The notes under the pieces were generated by a model, which searched no databases, was not told the origin of the DNA, and worked only from the letters and a program-made list of their open reading frames with translations. Shown here in pieces: positions 25,012 to 38,109 of a DNA stretch of 64,000 nucleotides (the first letter of the stretch is position 1; each line of letters starts with the position of its first letter). The translations under genes and the position numbers were made by a program. This DNA is from Rusavskia elegans (Eukaryota > Ascomycota > Lecanoromycetes > Teloschistales > Teloschistaceae), in assembly GCA_011316305.1 (NCBI GenBank), contig SAUG01000088.1, positions 1-64,000 of the forward strand, read 5' to 3'.

Positions 25012-25982
25012 ATTTAATTAATTTATTATAGTTCTGGTATCCGATAAACCAATAGTTCGATAAAAAAAATCAAGCGATAGTAAATTAATATCGAATAGAA
25101 AATAGTAAAATTTATATTCTAATTTAATTAACGTAAATAATAGATCTATAGAATTTTAATTTAAATTTATTTAATAATATAACTTATTTTTCTATCGTTA
25201 ATTTAATTAACGTAGAAGTTTTTATAGATAAATAGGCTTCGTAATTATTATTTCTCTTTTTTTCTTTTACTAATAATATAAATCTTTTCTAAATAGTATA
25301 ATTTACTAAAATCTTTTATATATATATATATTCTAGTAATAGTTAAACTGTAGTTTAATTAGATAGTAGTATTTTTCTATATTTATAATAACTATATCTA
25401 TTTTTATAGACGTCGACTTTCTTATTATAGTTAGAGTAATCTATTTTAACTTCGATAAAAATATCTTTTTTATCGTTTTTAAAATACGCTATCCGACCTT
25501 TCTATATCTTTTTATTTTAATCGACCGAGTAAAATCTCTAGTTATAGTAGCTAGCGTATTAGCTAGTAATTTTTTTATAGCTAGCGATCTTTTTAAAGCT
25601 ACGCGTATTAAAAAATATTTTAATAGTTTAATAGAATATTTAGATACGGATTATATAATAAATATAGTCGAAACGATAACTATCTATAATTATTTCGTAT
25701 TATGGTAGGTAGATATAGCGAAAATATTAGATATTTATAATTATTTATAATTTTAAAAAAAGAATAGTAGAAAATTTGTAATTAAATAAAAAAGGAAATA
25801 ATTAAATAGATATAATTAACGTCGCTATAAATTTTATCTAATAAATATTTCTTTTATAAAAATAATCTCTTTATATATATATATAATAATCGTTACTATA
25901 TATAATAATAGAAATATATATATAAATATAAATATATATATAAAAACCTAATATAATTTCAGATAGAAATCTTTTAAAGAAG
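25012..25982 (-). mobile_element. Family R retroposon-like element, copy in Copia gag
   Basis: A 971-bp copy, in opposite orientation to 52366-54311. It aligns end to end with the copy at 52782-53740: the T-rich end ATTTAATTAATTTATTATAG matches the reverse of the A-rich tail, and CTTTTAAAGAAG at the right matches CTCCCAGGGGGG after C-to-T and G-to-A changes. Flanks TTTAAGAAATTA and TTTATAGATTA may be an imperfect target duplication. The minus strand given follows the A-rich-tail convention; the longest open frame runs on the plus strand. Confidence 0.75.
25480..25800 (+). pseudogene. Family R open frame, RIP-mutated copy
   Basis: On the plus strand this encodes the same unidentified protein as the minus strand of 52940-53500. 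Readable pieces are FNSLIEYLDTDYIINIVETI and VLW*VDIAKILDIYNYL, matching LNSLAERLDTGYTISIAKA and V**VDIAEILEANNYI. Conservation of the frame in two copies and in the 15.6-kb relative argues that this strand is the coding one. No known domain is recognised. Confidence 0.5.
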
Positions 25983-26400
25983 TTTATAGATTAATAAATC
26001 TATTAACTAAATAAAAAATAGATCCGGTCGATTATTTATATAAAGTTCGAAGCTAAATTTTTATAAAAGTAAATTTAAATCGTATAAAAGTAATTTATTA
26101 TTAGATAAAAAAAATATTTTCTATATAATATCCCGGGCTATATAATATATAACTATCTTAAAAGTAAAAAAATTTAACGATAGTTTAAAATTAAATCTAA
26201 ATCGATATTAAAAAAAAACTAAAAATAAAAGTAAATATAAAAAAAAAGGTAAATTTTCTAAAAAAATAAATTATAGAACTTATAATACTAGAAGTTTATC
26301 TAATAAAGAATTTTTAGAATTTTCTTTTTCTAAAAATAATAAAAACGAAAATATAGACTGTAAAACGGCTATTTTAAATAAAAATCTCGCTAGTAAATTT
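25983..26400 (+). pseudogene. gag: Copia gag C-terminus with zinc knuckle
   Basis: The nucleocapsid part of the Copia element. At 26115-26156 the frame reads YFLYNIPGYIIYNY, which is a CX2CX4HX4C knuckle with Cys and His codons turned to TAY. A Lys-rich tail follows (26200-26270), then the protease. It binds RNA in intact elements; here it is dead. It is continuous with the protease at 26419. Confidence 0.7.
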
Positions 26401-27787
26401 TTACTTTTTATTATATTTTAGATTATAGATTCCGATGTTTCATTTTATATAATTAATTAATTTTAACTATTTAGACTGCCTATAATTTCTATTAAACGAT
26501 AAATTATTAAAATTTAGAAAATTAAAATTATATATAGATTACAATAGAATTATTATATTATAAATACTAAATAGTAATAAAATATTATTTATTAATATTA
26601 TTTTTATTTCGTTATTCGGAATTAATTTTCTATTTAGAAAAAAGTTATAATAAAAAGTTTTTTTCGATTATTTTAATTAAAATTATTATTAGATTAATAA
26701 TAAATAATGTAAATAAATTATTAAAGTTAAAAAATATAGAAAATTCGATATAATTTTCGTAATTATAAATAATTTCGAAGAAATTACTTTTTCTATTATC
26801 GAATTTCTATATTTATTAATCTACCTAATTTTACTTGCTTTCGAAACTTCTATCTAAACTAATATTTAGACTAATTATTTATTATCGTTTTAAAAAAATA
26901 GATATTCGAAAAATAAAAATATAGTTTATAGTATAGATATTTTAACTACTTTAGTTCTATAGTAATAATAAAAGTTTATAAAATTATTAATCTAGTAAAA
27001 CTAATTTTAATAGCTAGAATTTTTAACAGAATCTATAACGTTTATATTAAAATAAAAATAATAAATAGTAAAAATTACTATATTAGCGATCGCAAATCTA
27101 AAATTCTATATTTAGTTTCTATTAACGTCTATAGTCTTTTTCTATTATTACGAAAAGGCTGTAAATATCTTCTTTTAATTGTTAATCAATATTTATAGTT
27201 TATTTAGGTTCTATTAATAAATATTAAAAACAACTACTAAATAGTTTTAATTTACTAGAAGAAAATGATTAAATATAAAATTAACGCGAAATTTAACGTT
27301 ATTTATATAGATAATATTCCAGAATTTATAAAATAAAATAAAATATAGTATATATTCGTTAATAGTTTATATTAAACTATCGAATCGTATTATTTTAAAT
27401 AAAATAGTACTATAAAATAGTATATTTATACCGTAGAAAATAATATTCGAACTATATTAAATAAAGATAATCTATTAATAGAATTTTAGTTTAAAATAGC
27501 GGAATCGGATACGTACGTTAGAAATCGAATCGAAAATAGATCTATAATTAATAGATAGTTAGTTATATTATATAAAATATTTAAAGGAATTAGATTTTCG
27601 ATCGATTATTTTAGAGTTTAAAATTATAAGTAATACTTTTTTATACTATTAAATTTAATATTAATAGATATTAGAAAAGATAAATTTATAGATCGAAATA
27701 GAATATACGTTTTTTTTAGCTATAATAATAAAACTAATATTTAGTATTACTTTTAGACTATTAATATAAAGTCGATAATTAAGATTC
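26401..27787 (+). pseudogene. pol: Copia protease and integrase
   Basis: Ty1/Copia polyprotein on the plus strand. The protease active site is at 26419-26460: F*IIDSDVSF, where the family has WIIDSGASF; GGT became GAT and GCT became GTT. The integrase core is recognisable at 27430-27780: ENNIRTILN, then AESDTYVRNR, then ILYKIFKGIRFSIDYFRV. These are the ENxIRTML, AxxTAxYLxNR and PYExxxGxKPxxxHLRVWG blocks of fungal Copia elements. Stops are TAG/TAA. At 27787 the element is cut by E4 and resumes at 44231. Confidence 0.82.
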
Positions 27788-28190
27788 TATTATAAAGCTA
27801 TCGAAAAGGCTCTAGTATTTTTAAAAATTGATTAAACTTATTAGTATATCTATAAACGGAGATATAACGAGTAATTATTTAAATAAATTTAAAAATAAAT
27901 CAGTTTAATTACTAGAATATTATATAGCGATAACTAATAAATTAAATATAAGCTATAAAAGCGTCGAATTCAAGATTTATATAGATAATAAAATCTTCTA
28001 TAACTAATATAATTAGTATAATTAGTATACTAAATATAACTAAATAACTAAATATTTTATTTAATAGTAATTAATAATTAGTATAACTAAGTAACGCTAA
28101 TTACTATATAACCCTAAATATTTAATATATACTAAAAGGTTTATTATTAAATACTAGATTTAATATAGGGTCCAGTCTAAAATTATACTA
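27788..28190 (-). repeat. 3' LTR of E4 (type C)
   Basis: The first 240 bp match the Gypsy-A LTR (TATTATAAAGCTATCG...). The rest is different and contains short repeats of ATAATTAGTAT. It lacks the 40-bp inner repeats of the type A LTR. Confidence 0.82.
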
Positions 28191-28594
28191 CTATTCTTTT
28201 TTTTTTAACTTCGTTCTAAAGCTGACCTTTTTTCTACTATTCTATATTCTTTCTTTCCTTTCTTCTATACTATACTTTAACGTCGTTTTAAATCTAGTAT
28301 CGTTCGTCGTTATAAATTTACCGATTTTATTAAACTCTTTAATAATATTATAGTAAAAGCCTATTCTATTTATATAAAACTTAAAAATATATATAAAGTC
28401 TATAGTTATTCTAGAAAATATAGGAAGTATCTATATTATAGATAGAAATATAATTTCAGGATAATTTAATTCGAATAAAATTATTCAAAAAATAAAAAAT
28501 TAAGATTCTATAAAGGTATCCGAAAAGTTTATAAAATTTAAAAAAAAGTTTGAATAGAAATATATATTACTTTTATAAAAAAAATATAGCTTTA
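28191..28594 (-). other. E4-specific 3' internal region
   Basis: No Gypsy-A counterpart. The minus strand is purine-rich beside the LTR (AAAAAAAAAAGAATAG), fitting a polypurine tract. The sequence continues after the B element at 38524. No frame is readable. Confidence 0.6.
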
Positions 28595-28997
28595 TATAAT
28601 ATCTTTATACGTTAAAAAACGTTACGTTCGAATCTAGCTATAACCGTAGGCGTAGTCCGAACTACTAAATAGTATAGAAGTCCTAGCGTAGATTATTATA
28701 ACTAATCCCGTATAGCCGCGAAAGTATAGTTATAATATTATAAAGCGTCTTTATTATATAAATAATTAAAAAGAGAATAGTAAAGACGTTTTTAATAATT
28801 ATATTAACGACTAATAAAAAACGCTATCTAATAGAAATAAAAAGCGATATATATAGTAAAAGTAGCCGATAGTACCGATAGATAGCCGTCTACTAAAAAC
28901 CTCTATTATAAAGGTCGGCTATAGGCGAGTATAGATAATTAGACTCGTTTATCTAGCTAATTTTCTAGCGTATTTCTATAGAGTCGTAGATATAATA
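28595..28997. repeat. Left LTR of B4/B5
   Basis: It starts TATAATATCTTTATACG and ends GATATAATA; 403 bp. Confidence 0.85.
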
Positions 28998-29279
28998 TAG
29001 CTTTCCCTATATCGTTTTCTGCCTAGCTTTTCTATATACGGGGTCTTTAAAGTCTAACTGTCTTTTTCTTTCCTTTTTTTCTTTTTAATATTTCTATTAT
29101 ATATTTCCGAAAAGGTAATTATTTAAAATCTTTCCGTCGAATTTAATTAAAAGGCATTATTATATTTTTTTTATAGCCTTTATACTTTTAATCCTTTAAA
29201 AGAATATAAGGTAGAAGTAGGTAGTAATATCTATAGCGAGTATACTCGGGTCTAGAAATCTTATAATCTCTTAATTTCT

Positions 29280-29610
29280 AATATTATCTATAAATCTACT
29301 CTACTTTTTATAGTTTTTCTACTACTAATATCTATAGAAAAGCGTTTTAAAGATAAAAAGAATAAATTCCGGTCTAATATTAAAAATATTTTTAACGAAT
29401 ATACCGAAATACGCTATCGTATCGAGTTTTTTCTAGATTCTAAAAAGGAAATTTATAATAATTATTTTATTTAGGAATTAGATTTTTATCGACTTTTTAA
29501 AAAATATAAAAAATTTTATTACTTATTACTATATTTTAGATAAGCGAGAAAATAATTTTATTATTTAGAAATAACGCGTATTATTTTATTTTAACGAATT
29601 TAATAATTTT
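29280..29610 (+). pseudogene. Plus-strand frame of element B, second copy
   Basis: The same unidentified frame as 9560-10130. It includes NEYTEIRYRIEFFLDSKKEI and LDFYRLFKKYKKFYYLLLYF, with TAG/TAA at positions where B1 has sense codons and vice versa. That pattern is expected if independent RIP hit a once-open frame. Confidence 0.45.
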
Positions 29611-29833
29611 ATTACGTTTTATTCCTCTATAGATTTTACGCTAGCCGCGTAAAAAATATCTATTAAATTAATTCCTGGTTTCGATTTAGTCGATTTAGAT
29701 TAATTTTTAAAAGAATTCGATTTTTTTTAGCTTCTAGATTCCGTACGCGTATAAAAGAGTATCTAGTTAAAGATTCCTTTATATCGTATCTGTTTATAAT
29801 AAATTAGATATTTATATTATAAATTACGTTCTA

Positions 29834-30200
29834 TATTATAAATACAGGCGATATATTTTAATAAATATAGTAATATTTAATATAGTACTTGATTTTCTAT
29901 TACGCTTCGGTAGATAAGAATATAGAAATAATCTAGATATTAGTATTAAAGAATATTTTAGTAGTTTTAGTAAATAAATATCCTAAATAGTAAAGGATTT
30001 TATTTATTTATATAGATCCCGAATTTAACGTCTTTATAGCTCGTATTTAATTTATTAGGTATCACTATATACTATTTTAATAATTAACTAATTTATTTTT
30101 TATCTCCCCAAATAATTATCTATTATACCTCTATTTAAAGATATATTAATAAATTTAACTAACTTTTAGAAATATTTAACCTTTAGGTAATTCTATAATA
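29834..30200 (+). repeat. 5' LTR of E3 (short form)
   Basis: 367 bp, from TATTATAAATACAGGCG to GGTAATTCTATAATA. It carries one 40-bp unit only, against about four in its partner LTR at 35933. Confidence 0.82.
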
Positions 30201-30459
30201 TTTTAAATACTTTTAGAATATCTATTATAAATTAATATTAAACCTTTATATTAAATAAATCTGACTTTATAGTAAAATAATCCGAATCTAAAAAAAAGAA
30301 AATCTAGATAAAAGACGATAGTAGTAATAAAAAAGTAAATATTTTTTCTACTAATAAATACTTTTATAGTATTAAAATTAATAATTCTAATAAATATTAT
30401 AGAAATTATAATAAATTAAAAAATTAATTCGCGTAATTAGATATATATTTAATATTCTA

Positions 30460-31300
30460 TTCTATATCTAAAAAGAAAAAAATACTTTTTACTATATTTT
30501 ACTTTTAAAGATAAATCTAATATTAGATAAAATCTATCCTTCGATATTATATAGATAACGAGAAAGATAATAAACGAATCTTTATATAATTTATAAAATT
30601 TATAAATGCTATTTATAAAATCTTTAGAATTTCTAATAAAATTAAAACTATTAAATATTTTATTTAGTATCTTTAGTAGAAAAATATAGTATTTAGCCAC
30701 GTTATACGTTTTTAAAAATAGGTACTATTAATGGAATAAAATAATAATACTCTATATATAATATTTAGACGAAAATTTAAAAAATAAATAAAAAATAAAT
30801 TTATATATAATAGTCGAGTATATAATATACTAGATAATTTAATTAAAATATCTATCGATCTCGATAATAAACTATATAAACGAGATATAAAAAAACGCTA
30901 TAATAGTAGACTATAAAATAATAAGAGATATTATTCGGAATAACTTTATAGAAGATAGTATCTAAATAAGAAATAGTCCGGAAATAACTGCTATAAACCG
31001 ATACTAATAGAGCTAGATTTTAAATAATAGCGATATAAAGAGAAAAACTCTATAATTAATAAAAGAAATAAAAATTCTAGAATATACTATAGCTATAGTA
31101 AACTAGGCTATTTTATAAAAAAATATCGATTAAATAAAATATAATAATAACAGTTTAATACTATATTAAAGAAATCTAAAGATTAATAAAAAAAAATTTA
31201 GAAAATAATAATAGTAGCTTTAAATTCTAGAAAACTAATTTAAATAAAGAATTTATATATATAAAAAATAATAAAATACTATAGAAAACTATAATAAATA
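30460..31300 (+). pseudogene. gag: Gypsy-A gag remnant of E3
   Basis: Plus-strand gag following the 5' LTR. At 31085-31130 it reads YYSYSKLGYFIKKY, the zinc knuckle CX2CX4HX4C with TAY in place of TGY/CAY. Upstream codons are mostly open apart from TAG/TAA. A minus-strand ATG frame at 30449-30700 is only an antisense gap in this gag. Confidence 0.75.
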
Positions 31301-31899
31301 ATACTTTATTTTAAATATTTATCGAACCTACTAGAAAGAAAATTATTTTAAAATAGATAATTATAATATAGAGGATATTAAACTAATATACTTTTAATCC
31401 TTTTATAATAAAAAAATAGTAAAGAAAGAATTTATAGTAATCTATAAAAGATTTAAAAAGATTTATAAAATATATATTAATAATAAATAAATATATATAA
31501 AATAATTAATAGATTTAAAAAATAAATATTATTATCGATATACTAGAAGAAAAACTAGAAAATAATACTTCTAAAAATAAAATTATTTCTAAACCAATAT
31601 TATAATAAAAGAATATAATAATAGAAAATTAATATATATTTTTTAGTTAGACTATTTACTATAATAACGACTATAGAATCTATAAATTAAAAAAGAAAAA
31701 AGCCGGTTAATATCTATTAAAATTATATTAATATATTTCTATAATATCTATTAAAATCGAAAATTATAATATTTATAACTATTCTAGATATTTTATATCT
31801 AGTAGATATAAATACTAGAAAAAATATTAAAAAAAAAACGAATTTTTAATTAGAAACTCTATAGATATATTTCGTATATAAATTATAAAAGTAAAAAAT

Positions 31900-34800
31900 T
31901 CGAAAATAAAAATAATAATTCGAAAAAAATTAAAATTTTATAATAATAGATATACTATAAACGTATAATTTTATAGTTCGGAAAAAATAACTAAATTTAA
32001 CTAGCTATATATATATATTCGAGATTAAAATAATTATTAAAACTAATAATAGATTATAAAGAAATAAAATATTTATTAATTTAGATATAACCGGAAATTT
32101 TATATTAGAAGATTTATTTAAAAGGAAAAAATTTCTTTAAATTAAAAAAAAACTCTATATAATTTAATAGTAATTAATAGAAATAAAATATTAAATAGAA
32201 ATAAAAAGATTATAAAAAAAATAATATTATTCTAAATAATAATTAATTAGTATTAAAAAAAACTTTAATTTAATATTATTTAAATAGCTAGCTATAAAAT
32301 TATATTTAAAATTTTTTAATTCAAAGATTATAATCTAGTAATAAATTAGGAAAAAAAAATATTTAATTTTAAATAATATTTCTATATAGGAAATATCTAG
32401 TCTATACTAAAATAATAACTTCGAATAGATAAAAAATAGAATATAAAATATAAATTTATAATTTTAAAAAAAGATAATTAAAAACTATTTAGATTTAATT
32501 TATAAATACTAGTAAAAGTTAGCTAGATTAATAAAATAAAAGTAGAAAAAAAAATTATAAACCTTTTAAAAACTCTATATTATCTAATAAAAAGTTAATA
32601 GAAAATCTATTAAAAAAGGTTTTAGATAAATATAAAAATTAAATAAATTTATATCGGAAAAAAGTAATTATAAAAATACTATCTAAATATTAAATATAGA
32701 CTTATAAAATCAGATTTAAACTAAATAAATAATTATTTTTTAAATCTATTTTTCTATTATCTATAATAGAATTTAAAATACTTTATAAATATCCAGATAA
32801 AAATATAAAAAAGAAATTTATTAGAAAATTTTAATTACTAATAGAATATTCGATTTTTTTTATAATTAAAAAAAATAGAATATTCTATCTATATATTAAT
32901 TACTAGAAGTTAAAAAATATTATAATTAAAAATCGATATCTATTACTAAATATTAATAAAATTTAAAATAAATTTTCTAGAATAAAATATTTTATAAAAT
33001 TTAATTTTTAAAAAATATATAATTTTATATAGATAAAAGCCGGAATAAAATAGAAAATAGCTTTTATAATAAATTATAGTTATTATAAATATATAGTTAT
33101 ACTATTTAAATTTATAAACTTTTTAGTAATCTATTAAAATATAATTAATAATATATTTAGAAAATTTTTAGATATATTTATTATTATCTATTCTAATAAT
33201 ATTCTTGTTTTTTCTAAAATATTAAAAAAATATAAATAATATATTAATAAAATTTTTAAATATTAAAAGGAAAAAAATTTATATTTTAAATTAAAAAAAA
33301 AATAAATTTTATAAAAAAAAATAAATTTTATAAAAAAAAATAAATATTCTAAAATTTATTATTAGATATAATAGGCTATATATTAATTTTAGTAAACTAA
33401 AAACTATTAATAAATATTAAAAAAATCTAGAATTTTTTCGGATTTATAAATTATAATTAAAAGTTTATAAAAAATTATTCTAAAAAAACTTTTATTCTAA
33501 TAGTTTTAATAAAAAATATTATTAAATAATATTAAAGAAAAAATAATAATAAATATTTAAAAAAATTTTAAAAAAAAAGATAAAAAATCTAGTATTTAAA
33601 ATATTTAATCCGAAAAGATTATTAAAAATAAAAATAGATTTATTAGATCTAGCTATAGATATAAATATTCTATAATTATATAATAGTAGATAGTATCCGG
33701 TAATATATATATTAAAAAAACTATTATTAGTAAAATAGAACTAAAATATCTATAATATAAAACTACTAACTATAATAGTTATACTAGAATAATAGAAAAT
33801 ATACGCCGAAAAATTACTAGAATTAATAATTTTTATAGATTATATAAATCTACTATAGTTTATAATAATAAAATAATTTAATAAAAAATAAATATAATAA
33901 TTTAAATTCTTCGGTTAATATAAATTTAAGATATATTTTATTTTAGATAAAAAAAAATGATATTTTAAATCGAAAAAATAACTATATAAAAATAAAAGAA
34001 GTTTTTAATAATGGTATTTTTAAAATTGATAAAAATAGATTACTATTAGTAAATTAATATAAGATAAATATAATACTATATATATTTAGAAATAACTAAA
34101 AATAACGAAAAATAATTTTCTATTAAAAAAAACTATAAATATTAGATAATAAAATCGATAAATATATTAAAAAATACTATAAAAAAATATTATAAAAATA
34201 TCTAGATATAATAAAGATAATATAACTTTTTTAATAATATTACTAGTTCTCTAATATAAAATAATACGTCGAAATATATATTAAAAAATATTTTAAATAT
34301 TAATAAAATAAATATAATATATATATTTATTATAGAAAATTCTAGTATTAGAAACTATAGGATTTACTATAAAAGGAAGTTATATTAGATATTTTTATTA
34401 AATTTCTAAAATTAAAAGATATAATAATAAATATAAAATATAATTTAGTATTTAATAAAATAAATAGATATATAAAATATATTTCTATAATTCTATTATA
34501 AAAAGATTTTATAGTAAAATAACTTAGATTTATTACTTTAAATTAATTATTTCGATATTATAGACTACTAGAAGTACTAATAAATAATAGAAATAAATTT
34601 TTTTTTTAAACTATTAGAAAATCTTTATTCTTTTATTTAATATTATTTTAAAAATATTAATAGTTTTCTATCCGATAATAGATAGATAGAAAAAATATAT
34701 TAACTAGACTTTAAAATAGTATCTAAAGTACTATATTAATAATATTTAAAATAGTTAGATTTTATTTTTATTAATAAAATAATTAGTATTTAATATAAAA

Positions 34801-35400
34801 GAATTAAATATAATAAAAGAAATACTATTCTATACTAATAATAAAAAAAATTAAAATTTTTTTAAATAACCGCTATTAAATATAATAGCAGAATTAGTAA
34901 TCTAAAAAGTTAATATTTAGTAAAAAATCTATATAAATATTTTAAAAATATAAAAAAACTCGAGTAATTATTAAAATAAGAATTAAAAAAATAGTATTTT
35001 AGCTAAAAAAAAAAGAGATAAAATATACTTTTTTATAAAAAATCTAAAAACGAGGACTTTAAATAAAAAATTTAATTATATTAAAGTCGGATAATTTTTA
35101 ATTAGAAAAATTAAAGGATTTTAGAATTTTAAATTTAATTTATTTAAAGATATTAAAATATACTCGGTATTTTATATATTTTTTCTAAAATTAGCCGATT
35201 TCGAAATAAAATTATAATAAATATTTAATTTCGAAATATAGAAAAAAAATACTTTTATAGTTAAAAAAATCCTATTATAGAAAGGTTAGAATTTTCTAAT
35301 TAAATAAAAAGATTATTCTATTTTAAAAAATATTTAAAAATCTAAAAAAATATTTAATAAACTACTAGAAAACTCTATAGTAATTCTATTAAAAGAAATT
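31900..35400 (+). pseudogene. pol: Gypsy-A pol remnant of E3 (PR-RT-RH-INT-chromodomain)
   Basis: The clearest pol of the family. Protease near 32073-32110 reads INLDITGNFILEDL, where INSGATGNFI is expected. RT at 32840-32960 reads LIEYSIFFIIKKNRIFYLYI; the catalytic box at 33189-33200 reads YSNN (YXDD, both Asp now Asn), followed by ILVFSK. RNase H is about 33600-34000. Integrase is 34150-34850, with SKDxxxNKY and DRxTKY-like blocks degraded. The chromodomain is at 35270-35390, aligning with the E1 one (ENT.EPKKYLVNY). All breaks are RIP type. Confidence 0.85.
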
Positions 35401-35932
35401 AAAAAAGTTATTAACTAGCCGAAATTACTAAATAGTATAATCTGCTCCGAAATTATATTAATAAAAAAACTAAAATTAATAGATAAAAATAGATCTATAA
35501 AATCTTTTTTTTATTTTAATTCTTTAATATTTTATAGTTCGCTGTTAATTATAATATACTACTCTTTTATAATATAATCTAATTAATAAAATAGACGTTA
35601 TTATTTTATATATATTTTATATAATTTTTTTTTTAATTTTTTATATTTATTTTTAGGATAATATTAATACGTAGTATCGAATAGAATAAAAATTTAAAAA
35701 TAAATTTATTCTATATAATTAATATACTATTCGGAACCTTTATTAATATAATAGAACTTTTTTAACTAGAAATAATTCCGATAAAAATATATAGCTAATA
35801 TATTAATATCTAATAATAGGACTTTTTTATACTAATTTTTAGTTAATAATCTTTTTTTTTTATTTATAAGAAAAAAAAAATAGAAGATTTTTTAGAATAA
35901 AAAATCTAAAAAAGGAATTTAGTATTATAAAT

Positions 35933-36409
35933 ATAGACGGTATACTTTAAAAAACGCGGTAGTATTTAATATAATACTAGATTTCCTATTATATTTTAGT
36001 AGATAAAGATATAAAAATTATCTAAATATTAGTACTAAAAAGTATTTTATAGTTTTAGTAAATAAATATTATAAAAACTTTAATTTTAGTAGTTTTAGTA
36101 AATAAAAATTATAAATACTTTAATTTTAATAGTTTTAGTAAGTAAATATTTTAAAATAGAGCTATTTTAGTTATTTTAGTCTATAAATAATCTAAATAGT
36201 AAAGGATTCTCTTTATTTATATAGATTCTAAACTCGACGTCTTTATAATTCGTATTTAATTTATTAATTATCGCTATATACTGTTCTAGTAATTAACTAA
36301 TTTCTTTTCAATCTATTTAAATAATTACCCGTTATATCTCTATTTATAAATATATTAATAAGTTTAATTAGCTTTTAAAAATATCAGACCTCCAGGTAGT
36401 TCTATAATA
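35933..36409 (+). repeat. 3' LTR of E3
   Basis: 477 bp. It is about 110 bp longer than the 5' LTR because of extra 40-bp units (36030-36160, core TAGTTTTAGTAAATAAATAT). Confidence 0.85.
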
Positions 36410-36414
36410 TTTTA

Positions 36415-38109
36415 ATCTTTCGATATTTCCGTTGATTCCTATTTTTTAGCGACTATTTCGTTCTATAATAATAAAGTTAAAATCTATTTATCTTTTAATC
36501 ATATATTTAGTATAGGGTCTAGAGTTTTTTTTTCTAGCTATTCTTTTAATTTAGATATAGAATTATATCTAGTCTTTTCTATTTCCTTAATAATATTTTT
36601 ATAGATTTTTTTAATATTTTCTATCTAGAATTTTTAGATTATTTTCTAAATTTTATTATATTTTAATACTAGTTATAAAAGTAGATAGTAGTATTCTTTT
36701 TAAATTTTAATTTTCTATACTTTATCTCCTTTTTTAAAAAGAGTATTAATTCTTTTAATCTATTCGTAATTCGTATTTAATATAATATCTAATTTTCTAT
36801 ATAGAAGATTTTTATATATAAAAAGATATATTATTTATAGTTCTATTATTCGTCCGACTATACTTTTTTATACCGGTATTCTAGAAATTAATTCTTTCTA
36901 TTTATTTTTAAATATTTTATATTATCTATATTTTAGAATTATTATAAAGTTTAAAACTTCGATAAATTCGTTTTTTATTTTAATTTTAATATCTACAACC
37001 CTATTAATTTATTATAGATATATTTAATAATATCTTTTAATTTAGTTATATAGTTTTTCTGTAATCTTATTTTTTTTTTCTCTATTTATAAAAGCTATTA
37101 TTTTATAATTTGTAATTTTAATTTTAAGTACTACTATAAGAGGTTTTTCGGTTTTATACGGTTTAAATTCTAATATTAGCTTCTTTTTTACTTTTTTCGG
37201 TTCTATAAAGTATTATCCTATCTTTTTTTTATCCGATAGATAAATAAGGTATTTACTATTATAGCAAGCTATCTAATTTTTAGTTAAATATTTTCTAACT
37301 TTTCTTTTAAATAATTCTTTTATTATTTCGAACTAATATTTAGTTATCTCTATTATCTTTTTAATTAGATAATTTTTATTAAAATATCCCGTCTTTCTAT
37401 ATAAGTAATAAACTTTAATCCGCGATTCTTTAATTTCGGTAGTATCGAGCTCTATTAGATCTTTTTTAAACTATTTTTTAGCGGGTTCTATTTTATTAAA
37501 TATTTCTTTATTTATATATATTTTATATTACTAAGTATTAAATTTCGTCGCTAGTTCGATAAAGGACGCTAGTAAATCTAGTTTTTCGATTACTATTATA
37601 GTTTCTTCAATTTTTATATAGAATCCTTTATAGAAATAGGCTTTTAGAACTAAAACTTTCTAGTCCGTTTTATAAACTAATTTTCTAAACTAAATAATAT
37701 AGATAGCTACCGATTTCTATTATTTTAAAACTATTAGTTTCTTTTCTATTATTCTATTTTTATTATTATTTCCGAAGGTTTCTTTTATAGCTATAATTAG
37801 ATTACCGAAGGTATAGAAAATCTATAATATTTTATCTTCCTTTTAACTTTCCGAGTTATTAAGATAATTTTCTATACGGGGCTATATCTAATTAAAGGTT
37901 ACCTTTCCTAGATATAATATTATAAATAGAACTTTAATCGTTTTACTTAGAAATTAGTTTATATATAATACGAAGTAGATATTTATTTAGATAAACTAAG
38001 GTTTTAAAGATCTTTTATTTCTTTTATAGATATTAGGCGTTACCGTTTTAATACTATTACTTCGATCTATAGGGTAGGGTAATAGGACCGATATAGTAAA
38101 TTATTAAAA
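36415..38109 (-). pseudogene. Element B internal part after E3, with minus-strand frame
   Basis: It continues the B sequence cut at 29833 (GCGACTATTTCGTTCTATAA occurs here and at 10245). It aligns with 10210-11906. The minus-strand frame seen in B1 is present between about 36830 and 37400 but more decayed. Product unknown. Confidence 0.5.

Larger units (their letters stand above)
29834..36409 (+). mobile_element. Gypsy-A chromovirus E3, plus orientation
   Basis: 5' LTR 29834-30200, internal 30201-35932, 3' LTR 35933-36409. Target duplication TTCTA (29829-29833) / TTTTA (36410-36414). It is the innermost element of the nest, inside B inside E4 inside Copia. Although it is the youngest insertion of the four it is heavily mutated, so RIP remained active after it arrived. 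It has the same domain order as E1 and is the easiest copy to read. Confidence 0.87.

Noticed and set aside
30449..30700. ATG-initiated 83-codon frame on the minus strand
   Set aside because: It lies antisense to the gag remnant of E3 on the plus strand; its composition is only Lys/Ile/Phe/Tyr as expected from RIP-mutated DNA, and it is not kept in other Gypsy-A copies.
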